From Acidiluteibacter sp965660325 (GTDB lineage: Bacteria; Bacteroidota; Bacteroidia; Flavobacteriales_E; Vicingaceae): a stretch of 64,000 nucleotides of DNA. The notes beneath the pieces were generated by a model. It saw nothing but the letters and a program-made list of their open reading frames with translations. It did no database searches and was not told the DNA's origin. Position 1 is the first letter of the stretch. Each line of letters begins with the position of its first letter. This document shows positions 61,687 through 64,000 of this stretch, in pieces. The stretch is from contig CBFHZL010000003.1 in NCBI GenBank assembly GCA_965660325.1, positions 1-64,000 of the forward strand. The letters run 5' to 3'. The translations under genes and the position numbers were made by a program.

Positions 61687-63300
61687 ATGGAACGTCTAGC
61701 CTACTCCCTAATTTTCTTAAAGCGCATAGGTATTGCTGTGCTGCTATATACTTTATTGAGAATCCTATTTATTGTTTTCAATCAAGCATTGTTCTCTTCG
61801 CCTAACATCATGGTTTTTATTGGTGGACTTGTTTTTGACTTAGCAGCAATCGCTCACCTCTACCTGCCTTTTATCTTCGCTTCGATATTGCCATTACCTT
61901 TTCGAACGAGTAGCAATTATCAAACTTTTTTAAAAGTCCTTTTTCATATTTCAACAATAGCAACCATTATTTTATCTCTAATTGATGTGATCTATTATCG
62001 ATTTACATTTAAGCGTTCCACCGCTGACTTTTTCGATATGGTAGCCACAGGAGATGATACACTTCGATTAATTCCACAGTTTTTTATCGATTACTACTAN
62101 NNNNNNNNNNNNNNNNNNNNNNNNNNNNNNNNNNNNNNNNNNNNNNNNNNNNNNNNNNNNNNNNNNNNNNNNNNNNNNNNNNNNNNNNNNNNNNNNNNNC
62201 CAAACATAGTGATGATTATTCTGGAAAGCTTCTCAAAAGAATACATCGGATTCTATAACAAAGGAAAAGGCTTCACCCCTTTCTTAGATTCATTAATGTC
62301 AGAAAGCATTGTTTTTGAAAATGCTTACGCCAATGGCAAAAAATCGATTGAGGCACTCCCCTCATTATTGGCCGGATTACCGAGCCTAATGGATGCTCCC
62401 TACGCCACATCAGTATATAACAATAATAGCCTCAATGGAATTGGAAGCTTATTGGGCGAAATAGGCTACAATAGCAGTTTCTATCACGGAGGAGCAAATG
62501 GAACGATGAATTTTGATGCCTTTACCCAAGTTGCAGGAATTGAGCATTATTTTGGTAGAAACGAATACCCCAATAAGAATAAAGATTTCGATGGAAACTG
62601 GGGAATATTTGATGAACCCTATCTGCAATATTTTGCCAATGAATTGAATAAAAAAACAACACCTTTCTTTTCTGCGGTTTTTACATTGTCGTCACATCAC
62701 CCCTACACGATTCCTGAAAAATATACCGATCAATTCCCAAAAGGAAAACTTCCCATACACGAAAGTATAGGATATACGGACTTTGCCCTAAAGCGCTTTT
62801 TTAAATCAGCCAAAACGATGCCGTGGTTTGATAATACCACCTTTATTATAACCGCAGATCACACCGCTCAAATTGCCAATGCCGAATATATGAATCGAGC
62901 AGGTTTTTTTAGAATCCCTTTAATCATTGCCAATAGCAAAGACTCAGCAAAGTTGATTTCTACGACTACTCAGCAAGCAGATGCACTGCCATACATTCTT
63001 AATGCAGTCAATTATGATGGGAAGGCCCTGCTATTTGGTAACGACCCTATGAAAAATGATGACCATTTTGCAATAAACTACTTAAATGGTGTTTACCAAT
63101 TAATTACGGACGACTACAGTTATTTATCCGATGGAGAACTAACAGTTGGCATGTATGACTTAAAATCGGATCCATATCAACTAAAAAATTTAATGGATAG
63201 CAATTGGGTAGTTCAAAAAAAGCTTGATATTAAATTAAAAGCTATCCTGCAACAATACACCAATAGAATGATAAAAAACGAACTTACCATTAAGAAATAG
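61687..63300 (+). CDS. LTA-synthase-like sulfatase-fold membrane enzyme (interrupted by assembly gap)
   Basis: Starts MERLAYSLIFLKRIG with membrane segments in the first 130 residues (about 10-30, 38-58, 65-90, 95-120), then a run of 100 N, then an extracellular alkaline-phosphatase/sulfatase-fold domain: PNIVMIILESFSKEYIGF (first metal site), NGKKSIEALPSLLAG (nucleophile region, probably Ser/Thr) and IITADHTAQ (metal site). Related to LtaS-type phosphoglycerol transferases and phosphoethanolamine transferases; Bacteroidota lack LTA, so the substrate is probably another lipid or glycan phosphate. The true length is uncertain because of the gap. Confidence 0.88.
   Translation: MERLAYSLIFLKRIGIAVLLYTLLRILFIVFNQALFSSPNIMVFIGGLVFDLAAIAHLYLPFIFASILPLPFRTSSNYQTFLKVLFHISTIATIILSLIDVIYYRFTFKRSTADFFDMVATGDDTLRLIPQFFIDYYXXXXXXXXXXXXXXXXXXXXXXXXXXXXXXXXXXPNIVMIILESFSKEYIGFYNKGKGFTPFLDSLMSESIVFENAYANGKKSIEALPSLLAGLPSLMDAPYATSVYNNNSLNGIGSLLGEIGYNSSFYHGGANGTMNFDAFTQVAGIEHYFGRNEYPNKNKDFDGNWGIFDEPYLQYFANELNKKTTPFFSAVFTLSSHHPYTIPEKYTDQFPKGKLPIHESIGYTDFALKRFFKSAKTMPWFDNTTFIITADHTAQIANAEYMNRAGFFRIPLIIANSKDSAKLISTTTQQADALPYILNAVNYDGKALLFGNDPMKNDDHFAINYLNGVYQLITDDYSYLSDGELTVGMYDLKSDPYQLKNLMDSNWVVQKKLDIKLKAILQQYTNRMIKNELTIKK
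62100..62199. other. Assembly gap of exactly 100 N
   Basis: A run of exactly 100 N inside the LTA-synthase-like gene. Exactly 100 is the usual placeholder for a gap of unknown size. Confidence 0.99.
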
Positions 63301-63334
63301 TGGGTATTTTTGATGTGCATTAAAACGGCCTAAC

Positions 63335-64000
63335 TTGTCATTAACTTCGCATAAATATCAAGTACTTTTTATTATTAATCCACACTCAGGCGTTGAAGCT
63401 AAGGATCATGTTATAACAGCGATAAAAAAGCACCTCGACTTAAATCGGTTTGACTTCCAAGTCATTTATACCGAACACCCGAAACATGCCATATCATTAA
63501 GCAAAAACGGCGTATTGAATCAGTTGGATGCGGTTATTGCAGTCGGTGGAGACGGTTCAGTTAATGAAGTAGGCCAATCACTTGTACATACCAATACCGC
63601 TTTAGGTATTATTCCGATGGGCTCAGGTAATGGGTTAGCGCGTCATTTAAAAATTCCATTGGAGGTTTCAGAAGCTATTGAACGGATTAATCAATTTAAT
63701 CGCAAAAAGATCGATACCGCCACCATTAATGGAGAACCATTTCTTGGTACAGCAGGCTTAGGATTTGATGCCCACGTAGGTTGGAAGTTTGCCTCTTTCG
63801 GAAAAAGAGGATTTTTCTCTTACATGCAAGTTACAGCTAATGAGTTTTTCAACTTTACCCCTGATGAATACACCGTTGAGATAGACGGTAAGCAGCTAAA
63901 ATCGAATGCCTTTCTAGTCAACTTTGCCAACTCTTCACAGTTTGGTAATAACGCATGGATCGCCCCTTCAGCTCAGATTGATGACGGAATGATTTCAGTC
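63335..64000 (+). CDS. Diacylglycerol kinase / lipid kinase (YegS-DgkB family), 3' end outside window
   Basis: 222 codons without a stop up to the window edge. No ATG is available after the in-frame TGA at 63311, so TTG 63335 is taken as the start, giving MSLTSHKYQVLFIINPHSG. Family motifs are clear: FIINPHSG, VGGDGSVNEVGQ (substrate/ATP loop) and IPMGSGNGLARHLKIP, then GTAGLGFDAHVG and the ANSSQFGNNAWIAP segment. These soluble kinases phosphorylate diacylglycerol or sphingosine-type lipids. Full members have about 290-300 residues, so roughly a quarter is missing. Confidence 0.9.
   Translation, partial: MSLTSHKYQVLFIINPHSGVEAKDHVITAIKKHLDLNRFDFQVIYTEHPKHAISLSKNGVLNQLDAVIAVGGDGSVNEVGQSLVHTNTALGIIPMGSGNGLARHLKIPLEVSEAIERINQFNRKKIDTATINGEPFLGTAGLGFDAHVGWKFASFGKRGFFSYMQVTANEFFNFTPDEYTVEIDGKQLKSNAFLVNFANSSQFGNNAWIAPSAQIDDGMISV

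Overview
The window is AT-rich and comes from a member of the Bacteroidota, most likely a flavobacterial (Flavobacteriales-type) lineage. Supporting signs are: exact copies of the Bacteroidota -7 promoter element (TAnnTTTG) in front of many genes; weak or absent Shine-Dalgarno sequences with A-rich leaders; a type IX secretion gene (porQ) plus four secreted proteins with T9SS type A C-terminal sorting domains; lipoproteins with acidic residues after the lipidated Cys; the futalosine menaquinone enzyme MqnE; a bacillithiol gene (bshA) next to a GH3/beta-lactamase-fold fusion; and SprB- and GloVer-type repeat proteins. There are no rRNA or tRNA genes, no CRISPR array and no intact transposon.

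Layout. 1-10.1 kb: a 23-bp tandem repeat block at the edge, a DUF2130 protein, an S1/P1 nuclease, a lipoprotein, an outer-membrane barrel, a thioesterase, UspA, an ABC-F ATPase with a degenerate second P-loop, a 32-aa basic protein, and the ispH/cmk/porQ group. 10.1-15 kb: a RprXY-like two-component pair followed closely by an AddB-like PD-(D/E)XK nuclease. 15-20.4 kb: a secreted M43 metalloprotease, mqnE facing aroA-aroB (shikimate pathway, upstream of the chorismate MqnE needs), and a metallophosphoesterase. 20.4-29.7 kb: an accessory-looking envelope region with a promoter and four uncharacterised secreted genes, a SprB-repeat T9SS protein, and a run ending in a transglutaminase-like/TPR protein, DUF1801 and DUF4199 genes.

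29.7-30.1 kb is the one long gene-free stretch. It is bounded by a perfect 30-bp direct repeat that duplicates the 3' end of the DUF4199 gene, which suggests a small inserted element. 30-39 kb: a formyltransferase fusion plus glycosyltransferase operon, an alpha/beta-hydrolase lipoprotein, DUF1697, rluF, a HisKA_2 kinase and an atypical radical SAM protein. 39-42.8 kb: a small lipoprotein, a charged helical repeat protein and a secreted repeat-protein pair. 42.9-47.1 kb: a DEAD-box helicase, YjbR, an MFS transporter and three overlapping small membrane-protein genes. 47.2-53.5 kb: bshA, the GH3/beta-lactamase fusion and rpsA. 53.8-64 kb: a second HisKA_2 kinase, a GloVer-repeat T9SS protein, a fused alpha/beta 2-oxoacid dehydrogenase E1, a tiny FeoB-associated-type protein, a CHASE3 kinase, an LTA-synthase-like protein interrupted by a 100-N assembly gap, and a diacylglycerol-kinase-like gene cut by the window end.

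Most of the window is core-genome material in short transcription units. The least explained parts are the 30-bp-repeat insertion, the left-edge repeats, the envelope cluster at 20.4-28.7 kb, the formyltransferase fusion and the radical SAM protein.
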